Source: Owenia fusiformis (Eukaryota > Annelida > Polychaeta > Sabellida > Oweniidae). Taken from it: DNA of 64,000 nt. The stretch is from the NCBI GenBank assembly GCA_903813345.2, contig CAIIXF020000007.1, positions 15,794,714 through 15,858,713 on the forward strand, written 5' to 3'. Of the stretch, positions 37,901-52,900 are shown piece after piece. The position numbers were made by a program, and so were the translations under genes. Numbering within the stretch: position 1 is the stretch's first letter; every line of letters starts with the position of its first letter. The notes beneath the pieces are model-generated. The model worked only from the letters and a program-made list of their open reading frames with translations. It did no database searches and was not told where the DNA came from.

Positions 37901-40900
37901 CCTTTTTTTCAAAATCATCTACAAGTTCTCAGAAATTCAAATCTAACTTAAGATTGAACTCATTATATTGTGAGCAACAACTAGGTGGTGATATTTTGTC
38001 ATGTTAATGCCTTGTGTAAATTTTTCTTACTCACAAGTACACGGCAGAGTCAGTGATTCTGTGACGTGAGTGTGATTGTCTGACTTTATCTAGCCTCTAG
38101 GCCTAACAACATCATGTAAACTAGGTTTAGGAGAATGGGTTTATTCTTGCTAGCATTAGATAATAGGCATGGATTCTAAGATTTGATGAAACTGGGCCAT
38201 CATCTCCACAGGTCATGTGGTATATTCCTGGCAGTCATTTCGGCCATTAAGAGGATTAGATTTACCTAATTTTAGAGATGTCATTGTCACATTCGTACCC
38301 TGACTGCAGAGCTTACTTCTAAAGTATCCTCTGAACATTTAAGACAATATAACAGTTCAGTGGCCTTCCCCTCTGCAAGTGGCCATCACAGCCCAATTTG
38401 TATGTTCTGAAGAGTTCCAGATGACAGTATTGTGGGGTTTACCATTTTAGATCTGTTTTATTGGGACCTTATTAAGAAACACCATTTTAAGATTCTTTAG
38501 TTTGCATAGTGCAATTCAAAAGATCACACGATAATGTTTACATATATTAATTCCATGTTAAAATATGATCCAATATGTACATTGAATGGAGTTATGCATT
38601 AGAATTTGAAATAACACATTTGTATGCTATTTTTCAGCTGAGGAGGGTATCTTACAATATTTGACAAAACAGAATAGACCATACAGCGCCATAGATGTTT
38701 ACAATAATTTGCATAAAGTATATGGAAAAACGGTATGTTTAACAAAATTTTAAGCATCTGAAATAAATACATCTATTGTAGCATAAGGTCTGCCTACATG
38801 TTCACACACATAATTTTTGTTTGACTATATATCATGAAAACAGCATTTTACAAAGACTCCCTATTCATATCGATTACCACTTACTCTTAAATGTATTTAT
38901 AGGTTGTAGTTAAAGTTCTTGAGAGTCTAGCTCAAGAAGGCAAAATCAGAGAAAAACTAAATGGCAAACAGAAGGCATATGTGGTAGACCAGGTAATTAC
39001 AGTCATATGAGAGTGGTAGACCAGGTAATTACAGTCATATGAGAGGATCCTTTGGCCCTCTAAAAGCCTGTATTTATAATTCATGTTCATATAAATTGAT
39101 TGTCTTGTGACCCCCCCCCCCCCATACACACCTCATGTCATGGAGGTGAATTTGAAGAGGGCTTGCTTTGGATGATCTGGCAGAGTCTTATAGTCTTCTC
39201 TTTTGAGACAATTAGTATCTGTCCAGGGTCCAATCATCAAGACATAATCTCCTCAATAACCTATTGGGACATTGGTAGTTGTTCATATTTTGAGTTGTTT
39301 AACATGAATGAAAAATGGGATTTTAAAAAGTGTTACACTGAGAGGTGTTCAGATAAGACAGGTGTTCCAATATACAGATTTTACCATAGCTGTATTTTGT
39401 TGTATGGCTGCCATAGATAATTTATTAATCCTTTTATTCAAGTCCCAGTTCCCAGATGTTCCTGAGAGTGAGATGAAATTCATGGAAAAGAAAATTACTG
39501 ACCTTTCAGAGAAGTTAAAAACTGCTCAGGCAAACTTAAGGCAACACCAAACAGGTAATAAAAGAGGCAACAAAGAATTGAGACATTTTGCATCTTAATG
39601 CCTTGTATTTTGCAATATGTTTTACTCTTAATATTCCATATCATGAGCCTTTGATTTTTATGTTCATGGTTGTTTTGAAAAAATGTTGCTCTTTTTCCTA
39701 TTCTTTGGCTAAAGTTTAAGGAATATCTCTGCATCTTAAGTCTTCAATAATTTCCATATTTGATCGTGTCATTAAATGTATCATATTTTGTGAGTAAACT
39801 AGGTTGAAGGAAGAATAATGATCTTTTTTCTAGCAAAAATAAAATTGATTCCAATGAAATGATAATGATGCAAAGTTGATTGACTAAAGGGTCTTTTTGA
39901 CATTATTAAATTAGGATTGTGATGGCCAAATTCCTTATGATTATGTTTCACAGTTAAATGGTCTAATACATCCCATTGTTGATATGTTTAGAATTAAAAG
40001 GTAATCTTTTGATGTTCCAGAGTTAAAGGGTCTCACCAGTTCCATGTCAACAGAAGAGGCTCGGATTCAACTAGGAGTCATTAATAACCAGGTATTTTGT
40101 AAAAGTTATTTATTTATCTTTATTGTTCATTTTTGAAAATGTTCCCATCCCATTTTATTTTCATTATGACATGGGAGAATTCTATTTCCACTATTTCTAG
40201 TTTTCGTGGATCAAAAATATAAAAAGGAGTCACAAATCACAAGATGCATAACTTTGAGGGATTTTAGAAATCAATGAGAATTGTATATTGGCAGTTCATA
40301 TACAGGGTGGGCCAATAAAATGTCCTGCTACAATGTTGTTGATATTACAGACTAAAGAGTATAAATAATGTTTCATTGGAAAGACAATTCAATTTCCAAC
40401 AAAATGATATATAATTCATTTCATATAAATGAGTATTTGTCTTAAAATATCATTTTGATTACCACATGGGTCAAAATCATGATTTTTAATGAATACATAA
40501 TGCTAAGAACTGACCAGACACATGTAACCCCTATGTCAGTTTTGGGGATGTGATTCTAATTATAGAAGGTCAAAATTATTGATTTATGTATCAAATAAAA
40601 GAAAATTGATTTACAAATGCAATATTACATGCTGTTACCTGGGTACAAAGGAGCCTTGCCCAAGAAGACATTTTCAAGATGGCCACTATATTTCAAAATG
40701 GCCGCCATTTTTCGTAAAAGAACATTATCATTGATAACTCAAATACCATTGAATGGATTTGGTTCAAAGTTTAAATGCTGATGCCTAGGGACATATGAGC
40801 TTTGCTCGAGGCCAGATAAATTTCAAAATGTCACCATTTTTGTAAAATAACGTAACCTTTGATAACTCAAATACCAGTTGACGGATTTGGTTTAAATTCT

Positions 40901-43900
40901 ATATGCTATTCCTAGAGACAAAGAAGTTCTGCTTAAGATGAAATTTTCAAGATGGCCACTGAATTTCAAAATGGCCACCATTTTTTTGTCAAAAACATTA
41001 TCTTTTTTACCAGTGAATGGATTTGGTGGTTTCAATTTTATATGCTGATATCTAGGGAAAAAAGGAGATCTGCTTCAGAAGAAATTTCAAAGGCATCAGC
41101 TGAATTTCAAAATGGCTGCCATTTTTCATAAAAAAGGTAATCTTTGATAACTCAAATACCAGTGGACGGATTTACTTCAAAATTTTTATACTGATGCCTA
41201 GACATAAAAGAGATCTGCTTGAGAATTTTTCAAGGTGGCTGCGTTTTGTCGAAATCTCCGCCATTTTTCATTTATCTTATATGAATCACAATCATTTTGT
41301 TGGAAATTGAATTATCTTTCTAATGATATATTATTTATGCATATTTTCAACATATCAGCATCAGCAAAGATATTACAAAAATAGAAATATGGACGTTTTT
41401 TGTCCCACCCTGTACTATTTAAAATTACTTTAGTAATTTCTGATCAGTGTAGTCTAAAATCAGAAATACAGCATTAGCCTATAATGCCACTATAAATATG
41501 ATTTGGAAACTATCCTGTACATACATTTAAAGGGACTCTATGCATATTTTCAGCATTCTTTGGAAAAATGATAAGTACTTTATCTTTCATCGGACATCAA
41601 AAACACCTCTAACAGGCCACATCAGAGATGACAATAAATTGTCAAAAATATTTTTTTCGATCTCTCAAGTTTTATTTTTCAAGTTTTTGCAAATGTTAAT
41701 CAAAGATGGCAAAGTTATTTGTATCATGTGATTCATTCATATTTTGATAGAAGTGTTGTCATCTTTTCAATTATGCTTTGTACTATATTTGATTGATTGT
41801 CTGAGCAACATATTTCAATAATTAGACTCCAGATGTCAATCTGGAGTCTATTGTTTTTGCCAGTATTCTTCTTCTTTATTATTATTATTATTCTTCCAAC
41901 GTTTTCTCCTTAACTAGAAGACATTGAGTCAAGACCTGTATATGGTTAATTCAGGTCCAGTATCTAGTTTCTCGGAAATTAGGTCAAATTTTTATCTAGG
42001 TCAAAGGTCAGGAACTGGGTCAAATCCAGTACTTTGTCACTTTTTTCAATTTTCTCAGTCGTCCTTCAGTATTTTCGATCCGGGTTTTTTTCATTGTGTT
42101 CCTCATAAAAAAGTAGGAAACCTAGGGTCGATTTAGTTTTTTGATATCTCGAACCGATTTCGAGATATCAGTGTCCGAAAACGAGGTCCGAAAAAAAGTT
42201 CTCCGAATCCGATGTCCAGGATAATAGTCTTATAGGAAATTTTCTCAGGATTCCGAATCTGAAAACCGAATTGATATCCGACTTCCGGTTCAGGAGTTAT
42301 GACGTTTTGAAAGTTCGAGGAAAATCGATCTGATGGTACCCTCATAGAATGTCAAGAAAAGTGAAATAAAATTGAAAAAATACCAGTCCAGTCCATTTCC
42401 AGGTCCAAGTCAAGGTCAAGTCCAGGTCCAAGTCCAGTTTTGTCCAAGTCAAGTCTAGGTCCAAATCCAGTCCAGGACCTAGATCAAAATTTAGGTCTAT
42501 CCTATCCTTTCTATCTAGATGATCTTATTCTGGATGATTCTCCCTTCCTATCTATCCTTCCTTCCTATCCTTCCTTCCTATTCTATCCTATTCTTCCTTC
42601 TCATTCAATCCAAGTCCAGGTACATGTCCAGGTCCAAGTCAAGTCTAGGTCTAAATCCAGTCCAGGGCCTAGGTCAAAATCTAGGTCAAATTCAAAGTTT
42701 TTCCCTATTTTTGCGATTCTGACACTACACTTTAATTATATTGTTCGAAATTTTGTATACTTGTAGCCAAGAGTGTGCTAATAGTGTTAGCCTTTTGCCG
42801 TCAGAAAGTATTTTGACCCACTTTTGAGATATGGTGTCCGAAAAGTAGGTCAAAATAAAAAGTTCTCCAAATTTAACGTTTGAGTTATGAATTAAGAATA
42901 GAATTTTCTCAGAAATCCGAATCTGCAAACCAAATTTTGATCTGACTTCCGGTTCCGAAGTTATGGCGTGTCCAAAAAGTAGGTCAAAATAACAATTCGC
43001 CAAATTTGACGTATGAGTTATGAATTAGGGGTAGAATTTTGTCAGGAATCCGAATCTTTAAATCAAATTTTGATCCGACTTCCAGTTCGGAAGTTATGGC
43101 GTTTTGAAATTTCGGAAAATCGATCTGATGGTATCCTGATAGAAAGTCAAGAGTAGAGAAGAAAATATTGAAAAATTAATCCATCCTTCCTATCTGATCC
43201 TATCCTATCCTTCCTATCTATCCTTCCTATCTATCCTTCCTTCCTATCCTTCCTATCCTCTCCTATCATATCCTTTCTTCCTATTCTGTTCTATCCTATC
43301 CTTCTTTCTTATTCTATCCTATCGTTCCTTCCCATTCTATCCTACCTTCCTATTTTATCCATCCATCTTATTCTGGATGACTCAGCTTATTCTGGATGAC
43401 TCAGCTTATTTTAGATGACTGGTCTTAAAAAAGTCTAGATCTGGAGTCTGAAATTGAACTTCGTTCAATTTCCAAAGTCTAGTTATTTGATCATTTTCTT
43501 CTTAACTATGCATAGTGCTCCTTTAAATGATAAAATTAAATTGACTATCTATGAAAAATAAATATATGACCTCAGTTTTTCACCAAATACATGTAATGCA
43601 CCTTTAACCTATTAAATCTATTTTAAAATTATATCCTGTGATGATTTCAATGGGTTTAGGAATGTTGTTTTATAATGCATTTATCATACTATAGAAGTTA
43701 AGAGCTATTTCATTTTAGTTTTAACAACATTATCAAGATGGCAACGAATCACTAGATAATCATGATAGTGTCGAACTTTGACCTCAGCATGTTATGTATA
43801 CATGATACTTGTTACTCTTCCCAAGGGTGTGATCTGTGTGTGAACAACATCAGTGTCTTATTTATAAATTCAGTTTATTATCCCATCGAACGAAGTTCGG

Positions 43901-46900
43901 AGAGATATAGGGAACGCCTCCGTCCGTACGTACGTACTTACGTACGTACATCTGTCCGTCCGTCTGTCAGTCCGTCCGTCCGTCTGGGCAATAACTCAAA
44001 TACCGTTGGCCCGATTTTGTTCATATTTCGTACACATATACCCTATGGGGGTAGAAGTTCTGCTCGAAAGTCGATTTTCAAAATGGCGGCCATTTTAGTG
44101 ACGATTTTACAGTAATTTAGGTGCAATATGTAAAACTGTAATAGCAATATGTTTTAAATGTAAAAAAAAATTATAAAGGACATTAATAATGCTACAAATG
44201 TAGATATTAAAAAGCACATGGCAGCCATCTTGAAAAATGGCGGCCTTTACTCGTCATTTTACGATTTTTGCTGTAACTCTAAAAATAGTGGAGCGATATT
44301 GTTCATATTTGGTGTGTGAATACTATAAGCATTGCACACTGTCTAAAGACACTTTTGGTAGAAGGCGGCCATTTTGAAAAATGGCCGCCATTTTAACGTA
44401 TTTTACTATAACTCGAAAAGTAGTGGAGCGATTTTGTTCATATTTGGTATGTGAATACTATAAGCATGGCACACTGTCCTATGACACTTTTGGTAGAAAA
44501 CGGCCATTTTGAAAACAATTTTGAAAAATGGCCGCCATTTTAACGTATTTTACTAATACTCGAAAAGTAGTGGAGCGATTTTGTTCATATTTGGTATGTG
44601 AATACTATAAGCATGGAACACCGTCTATTTCTAATGACGCTTTTGGTAGAAGGTGGCCATTTTGAAAAATGGCCACCATTTTAACATATTTTACTATAAC
44701 TCGAAAAGTAGTGGAGCGATTTTGTTCATATTTGATATGTGAATACTTTAAGCATGGCACATTGTCTAATAAAACTTTGGGGAGTAGTCGGCCATTTTGA
44801 AAAATGGCCACCATTCTTACGTGTGTTATTTTACAAGTACGTGTTAAAGTTTAATTTTATTCCAATTTTAACATGTTACATACATATAATCATATACAAT
44901 TTGACGCAAAGCGTATATTACGTACAAGTACGTGTGCGATTTTTCAAAAAATTTTAGAGGTGGCTACTTAAAAGCATATTATTTCTTCTGATGACAACTT
45001 GGCTAGTGAGCAACCATTTTGAAAATGGTGGCCTTTCTGGTGTGTTGTTTTATGATATTTGCGCTTCGTTTGTAAAAATGCCAGCCATTTCTGTTCGATG
45101 GGATTCGCTACGCTTTGGCGTTGCCGTTGTTCTGGTTAAGGTGGTTGTTTATCCAGAAATTTTATGATAAGTACATGTATTTTAATATTAAAATGACCAT
45201 GACAAAAGTATGCTTCATAACCAAACAAAATAAATTGGTGTAATTGACTCCTTTTTTACTTTAAACGAGAACTAAACTTTTTGATCCCCCATATTAGGGA
45301 ATAGGAGAGGAGGGGATTAAGATACATTTTAGTGTCAATTTTACAGTGATTTAAGTGCAACATATGAATAACAATATTGATATCTTTTAAATTCAAACAA
45401 ATGTATATACTATATAGGATGTGAATTAAATTTAAAACGGCCATCTTGAAAAATTGTGCCTGTTATATATATATCTTTTATTGACTCTTAGAATGTCATG
45501 GTATGACATATTAGTCAGTACAAAAATAAAAGCTTACTACACTACATTACACTACACTACACTATTATTATACAAATACAGTATATACAAAAACATGTTA
45601 TTAACATGTATTTAACTAGATACATAATACTTAAAGCAGTGTGTCATGTGTTACCTGCTATTTTTCAATTTTTGCTGGAACTGGAAAAGTAGTGGAGCGA
45701 TTTTGTTCATGTTTGATATGTGAATTAGCATCAGGGCTCTCACCAGGAAATATTTAGGGTGTGGTGATAACATCTTCAGAATAACCGTTCAATTGTGATA
45801 AATCATATTTATGTTATGTTTTATCCTTTTTACATGCTAGTATTGAATATTCAGTCAAGTTTAGACTGTGGAAACAGTCATGATTTGCCAATAGATTGCG
45901 GAGGGAGCTAAATAGAGTCGTGCTAAGCCACAGTCTAAAAGCCTGGCGAGAGCCCTGAGCATGGCATTTTGGCTAATAGGTGGCTATTTTGAAATTTTAT
46001 ATATGAATATTAATGATTAGAACCATGTTACACTTTCTTATGACATTTTGGCTAGTACATGTAGTCAGGGGCATTTTGAAAATGGCTACCATTTTTATGT
46101 GTGTTATTTTACTTTACTTTTTTTTACTTAAAACTCGAAAAGTAGTAGAATGGTTTTGTTGTTATTTTATATGTGACTTCTTAAAAGCAGATTACACTTT
46201 CTTATGACAATTTGGCCAGTAGTGAGTATGTGAACATGTCCTAAAGCTGAACACTCGCCAAATCATTGCTTTTATGGTATAGCCAGTTGCCAGTAAACAA
46301 CTGTCTTGATAGAAGTATTTGAATATCCATCCACATAAAACAGTAAAACCTTGATGTATGAATGGTTTTTGGACTAACAAGAAAATGGGTTTCATCCTAG
46401 ACAGCAGGCTTAACTCTAAACTTGATATTTTTCCAGTTAGCTGTTTGACAAAAGCTAGTAATAAAAAATCTCACAATATAACCGTTTCACATGTTCATCC
46501 TAGAGGGATGAGAGGTTTTACTGTGAGTAAGTCGTAATAGTTATGTGAACATTTGTTGAAATTGTGCATGGCTCTTTGGACTGATTCATTTGAGGCTTAC
46601 AGATAAGGGGATTGGTCATGTATGTTTGGTTATATATTTATCTCCATATCAGATAAAGGGGAGAATATTATATGCATGTAGTATTAAATATTGATTGATT
46701 TAAAAAGTAAACACTGTTTAGAATTTCTATAGAATTTCCACATAAATGAATTAAATGTTTCTCCTTTGTCAAATACAAATGTAAATATGATTCCCTTGTT
46801 GACAAAATGTTCCAGCCCTAGTGAATTGAGTATTGATGTTTGATTTCATCACAACATATAATGTTACTGATAACTGAATAAGTAAAGTTCAAGCCAAGCT

Positions 46901-49900
46901 AAGCTGGTAATGCTCTTGAAGCCTCGCTAGCCAAGTAGTTGGTGTTGTAATAAATATAAAATCTGTTGATATAAGAAAAAAAACTATAAAAACCGTCTGA
47001 AAAATTATTTGTGAAAATGAAGGAAATGAAGTATCTGGTGATGATGCTATCATGTTTGATGGGGATAACTGAGGTATGGAGTGCAAAGATACTAGTGAAC
47101 CCATATTCCCAAGGCTTTAACTCCAGACTGATGAACATGGAGAAACTCACCTGGTTATTACTTGAGGATGGACATGACGTCTCTATGGTGGTCAACAGTA
47201 GATATGATGAAACAATGAGACCAATCTCCAAAAATGTGACTTTCTTCAAGTATGACGTCCCTGACAATGCCGTGTTGATAAATGATGAGGAAGTAATCAG
47301 TACGATGCAAAAAGCTTCGTTAATTGAAGGCATTAATTTGATTGTAAATATCTCGTGCAGCGCTTGTGAGGATGTTCTAGCTAGCGGAATTCTACAGATA
47401 TTGAAGGCTCAAAATTTTGATCTATTTTTCTTTGATTATGCGGAAGATTGTGCCCGCTTTTTAGTTGATTATCTTGATATACCAACTATTTCTTATGTCA
47501 ATGAAGGGGCTGGTTCGGAATTAATATTTGGAACTTTAGGCCACCCAGAACCTTTGGCCATTGTTCCAAGTCTTCTCGTTGGTTTTCCTGATGCCATGAC
47601 ATTTCTTCAAAGAGTTGAAAACACAGTCACTAACATAATCATGCATTGTATTGCTTATAATACATTCCAACATTTTACAACATTACGCACTAAATATGGA
47701 TTTAACACATCTCTGTCCATCATGGATACCAATTCTCGAGGTGTAGCTCTTCAGTTCAGTAATAACCATAATGTACTTGACTGGGTGAGACCTTTGATGC
47801 CAAACCATATCTACATTGGGGGTATATATTTCGCTCCTCCTAAGTCACTTCCAATCAACTTGGAAGCCATCGTGGAAAAGGCATCGACTAATGGTATCAT
47901 AGTTGCAAGCTTTGGTTCAATATTTAAATCGAGTTTTCTTGATCGAGAATTAATTGAACAAATGGCAATTGCATTTGCTAGTATACCAATGACAGTGATC
48001 TGGAAATACTCTGGAGAACCTCCGAAAGCACTTGGCGCAAACACACATCTGATATCATGGATTCCTCAAAATGACCTCCTGGGACATCCCAAGGTTAAGC
48101 TTTTTGTGACACATTGTGGCTGTAGCTCTACATATGAATCTATCTACCATGCACTCCCGGTTGTTACGATCCCTCTGAGTGTTGACCAGTATAAACACTC
48201 AACACAGCTCACATCAAGGCTTGACATGGGCGTTGAAGTAGATTTTACAACTTTAGTGAATACAACTCTTATTCATGCAATCAACAAAGTTATTGGTGAC
48301 CCTTCATATAGGAAAAATGCTCAAGATGCTTCAAAACTGATAAAAGACAACCCAAATAATCCAAAAGATTTATTCTTATATTGGGTGAATTATGTAATTA
48401 GGAATAAAGGCGCAAAACATCTAAAATCAAAACCAATGCAAGAACTTTACTTGTTTCAATATTTCTTACTTGATGTGTTTTTATTTCTTGGTGGGATTTT
48501 GACACTGGTAATCATCATTGGAGTTGCCTCCATCAAGTTTATTTATAGGAAATTAATGTTGTTATGTACAAGTAAGACTAAAAGAGATTAGACATGGTTA
48601 ACTATGTTTCATTTATGGAAAATTAATGCTGTTATGTACAAGTAAGACTAAAAAAGATTAGATATGGTTAACTATCACCCCAGAATAGCCTTGTTATGTA
48701 CAAGTAAGACTAAAAAAGATTAGACATGATTAACTGTTTTATTTATGGAAAATTAATGCTGTTATGTACAAGTAAGACTAATAAAGATAAGATGTGGTTA
48801 ACTGTTTTATTTATGGAAAATTAATGCTGTTATATACAAGTAAGACTAAAAAAGATAAGATGTGGTTAACTATGTTTCATTTGTGGAAAATTAATGTTGT
48901 TATGTACAAGTGAGACTAAAAAAGATTAGACATCGTTAACTATGCTTCATTTATGGAAAATTAATGCTGTTATGTACAATTAAGACTAATAAAGATAAGA
49001 TGTGGTTAACTATGTTTCATTTGTGGAAAATTAATGTTGTTATGTACAAGTAAGACTAAAAAAGATAAGACATGGTTAACTATGTTAAGAATGTAAAGTC
49101 AAGAACTCATAGTATTGTTACTTACAATCTTTAAAGGCCCCATGTAAAGTTTAAACCGCTTTGGCCTATATTGTAGTCTTACCCAATGTTATCAAAGTGT
49201 GATATGTGAAACTTTTTTTTTTAATTTCAAAAAGTGGTTTTTGATAGACTTTTTGTTCCAAAATTTGTGAATTTATTTAAAACCAACTTTTAGAGATCAC
49301 TCATATCTTCTAATTAGTCACAATTCATACCAATGCATAGCATACATCCTCCCATGTTTTTTGCCGAAAAAATTAAGAAAATCGGTTGATAAACAAGCGA
49401 GAAATGAACTAATCAGTGCATGAAAATGGTTCTGAGAAAAATGCATTTCAAAATTTTAGTTCTCATAGAAACCAATGGTACAATGATATCTAAAACATAA
49501 TTTCTTCTTCCTTTTAACCTGGTTAGACAATCAACATTGGTTTTTTATGAAAGTCTAGCAAATTTAGAAAAGATTGACATCGAAAAATTTTTTTAAATTT
49601 TTTTCAAAAAGTTTTTGTTACCTTAGTGACATCACTAATGTTCAAAATATTTTTGATAAGCTAAAACATTGAAGTGGCCCATTAAATATGACATTTTATT
49701 ATTGAAATATTGTGTCTTTTGTTCAATCTTTGAATTGGTGTTAAAAATATAATCTTTTTTGAAATGCATTAAGAAATATTTGATGATTAAGAAATTTCAA
49801 CTTTTTTTGAAAAATGGCGGGAAATTTGAATATTTGAGAAATGAAATGCTCACAACTTCTTTTTCAAAAAAAAATGTTTGTTCAAAAATCTCTAAAATCA

Positions 49901-52900
49901 CTTTTTAAGTCCTGACAAATAGTAAATGAATGATAAAAAAATATTTTCAAACTTTAGACGGGGACTTTAAATAAACAAGTTATTAGTGTAAAAAATATAA
50001 TACATGTATGTTAGTTAATATATTTGGTTTACTGAGACAAAATATTACTTTATCAATATACATGTATATATATAGTTAAGATGTAAATTTTTAAAGCAAA
50101 CTTTTCAAACATATCAAAGTTTTCGTTACAATCTTAATTTTTCCTGACAAAATGATTTGAAATAACTGAACAAAAATTATGTTATTTCAGCCAATGTCTA
50201 GTATGTCAGATGTTTCTTCCAAAAGGGGTTCAGTTTCACAATTTTTTACTGGAAGAAGTGGAATGAGATCTGAGATAATGAGCTGATTTTAGGTCTATTA
50301 TGATCACTTAATTTACTGCATAATGACTCCATTTAACCTGGAAATGCATGAGCACAGCATTAAGTTATGAAAAATATTGTTCACCGAAAATAAAGATGAA
50401 GTAGCCTAATATGTTATTATTTCCCATTTTTCAGAGATTTCTGAGGGGGTTTGACTTCACCAAACAGCCCCCCCCCATCTGACAAGCCAACTACATAAAT
50501 ACATAACTATATAAATATGTTGGATCTGTAAATAAGGCTTGAGAATAATTAACTACATCATATTTGAACATCACATGCATGTGACAGCATGCCAAATCAC
50601 ATGTGACAACGGGCCAAAGACCAGTTTAGGAACATTCAATGAAAGTTAAAAGTTCTCATTTAAGGTTGTTTACACCTAAAAATAGCAATAACATGTATAT
50701 TATTTAATTCTGTATTAAAATGTCCATGACATAATTGGTATATTAATAATTATTACTATATTTCATGTTTAAGCGAGAAAGGTTGGTGTCACAGAATCCA
50801 TATTTTACTAATTCTAGAAAACATTCTGATCTTTCTTAAGAGGATGTATTTTCTCTGAAGGAAAGATTTTTTTAATTATTGCACACTGGATTGTTTGCAC
50901 ACTGGATTGTTTAATGATTAACCTCTTGAATCCCAGGCTCTAAAATCTGTTGAAACCAGAGAATTTTTCATTTTTGCCACCTTTTTTTCTATATATCATT
51001 TTATATTTATTTTCAATTTTTGTATGATTTCTTCTAATATATTGTTAATTATACCCAAAGTACAACAAAAACATTTCAGCAAATGCCATTTCTTGATTGG
51101 GTTTTGGATTCATAAAATCTGTCAAAATTATGTATGTATTTATCTAAGGTGTGATATAATCATGAACTAATCAAATCAGTGATCCCATGCTATCGTATGG
51201 AGTCACCTTTTGTCAGTGATTAAATACCTTAAAAGTATCTAAAATTCATTAAGTTTAACCATAATATAAATCATCTTGAATTGAATAAGTGATGACACAT
51301 TGATCTCAGATATTAAGTCCATCTTTTCTGGCTTTCTGGGTTCTGAAAATCTACAGGTCCAATATTTGTAGCACTAAAGCTTGCCATAATTTCGATCTGC
51401 ATGTACATGTACATGTAATGTTGAGACTTGCTGTGTGTATGATTTCAGTGCAATGCATGCAAGGCTAAAATTGCAGCATTTGAAGCTGGAGGAAAGAGGG
51501 TGACACCTGAAGAGAGAGAAAAGGTATTAATTTTTATAAGGCTCCAAAAACATGAAGTTAAAACTAATAATAAATAAATAAATGATAATAATAATATAAT
51601 AAATAAAACTATAATAAATGTGCAATTTGGTACAAAAAACTTGGGGACCTTGATCCCATATTTTAGAAGATTAGAGAAATTCTGTTCTATAGATTGGGTG
51701 ATGCATGAGATGATAAATGATTATAATTTTCAACAGGTGATGAAAATGAGGGAGAAGTATGTGAGTGCTTGGAAAAAAAGGCGGCGGATGGTAAGATATT
51801 AAACATAAGACTTTTTTAGTTTAAACATCTCTGGTGCATTTGTACAAAGTGATTTCTTGATGGTGTGCATCATAGTAATGATGAGTCGAAAATAGATCAT
51901 CACCTATCTTGTTCAGCACTTGTGAAATGACTTTTAACTATGGTGATAATGTTGCACCAATGCCCATCGAACTAACTTGAAAATGGTCAACTAACAACGA
52001 AAAACATTCTGAAGGTTAGATTGATGGTGAATTATATCCGTTCTGTAAGTTGGAATAACACAATGTACAGTGTTGCACTATGACAATCTTCTCCTCTGGT
52101 ACAAGAATGAATTTCCAATATGGCTGTTCAATTCAAAATGGTTGCCACTTTTTCTTAAGAATTACAACTTTTTGATATTTAAAATACCAGATTTGGTCCA
52201 GATTTTATGTGCTCGTGCCTTATGTGGGCATAAGACGCTGGAGTTCTTGGCTTCTGATTTATGATAACACAAATACCATATGGCGTCACATCATGTCATG
52301 GGTGCAGATTTTGCCACCTGGTCATTTCTATTATATTGTGTTCAAGTGATTTGATAAAACATGTTTTGTTTGATAGAATTTGCTTATCTGTAAAATTGCT
52401 GTTTTTCTGATTGTAGGCTAATGACATACTAGATACCATACTGGAGAGCTACCCCAAGCCTAAGAAAGCTCTATATGTAAGTAATATTCAATAGACTGGT
52501 TGCCAGTAGTTAGTTACCAGTTACTTCACTAAGTGGCTATCCATGGCACACATAAAAAGTTCCCCCAAACTTTAATAATGTACAATACAATGGATCAATT
52601 TTAATTCAAATTCTGTTCACTTGAAAAAATTATGTCAAATGTATTACCTGTTCAATACAAGAAAATATCTTCCTATTTCTGATTTAATAGTACAGACTCT
52701 ATGGGGAAACCAATCTACACCCTCTATATTGGCTTGCCCCTTTGGCTAAAGTGGTAGAGCGTCAGTCTTGTTAGTAGTGGGTCCTAGGTCTGATTCCCGC
52801 ATGGGGCACACTCCCTTTCAAGTCTAGTATCTGGCTCGTTACACTGTAGCTCCCAGGATGAGAGGGCTCAGAGTCATTACAAAAGCATTATAAAAAATAG

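Noticed and set aside
42440-42766. 108-codon frame rich in Ser/Pro
   Set aside because: Generated by CCAAGTC and TATCCTTCC simple repeats inside the composite repeat at 41823-43485.
46899-47333. 144-codon minus-strand frame
   Set aside because: Antisense shadow of the UGT N-terminal region.
52733-52806. Possible functional tRNA gene with A and B boxes
   Set aside because: The arms do not fold into a proper cloverleaf, and a SINE body shared with 33999-34205 follows directly.
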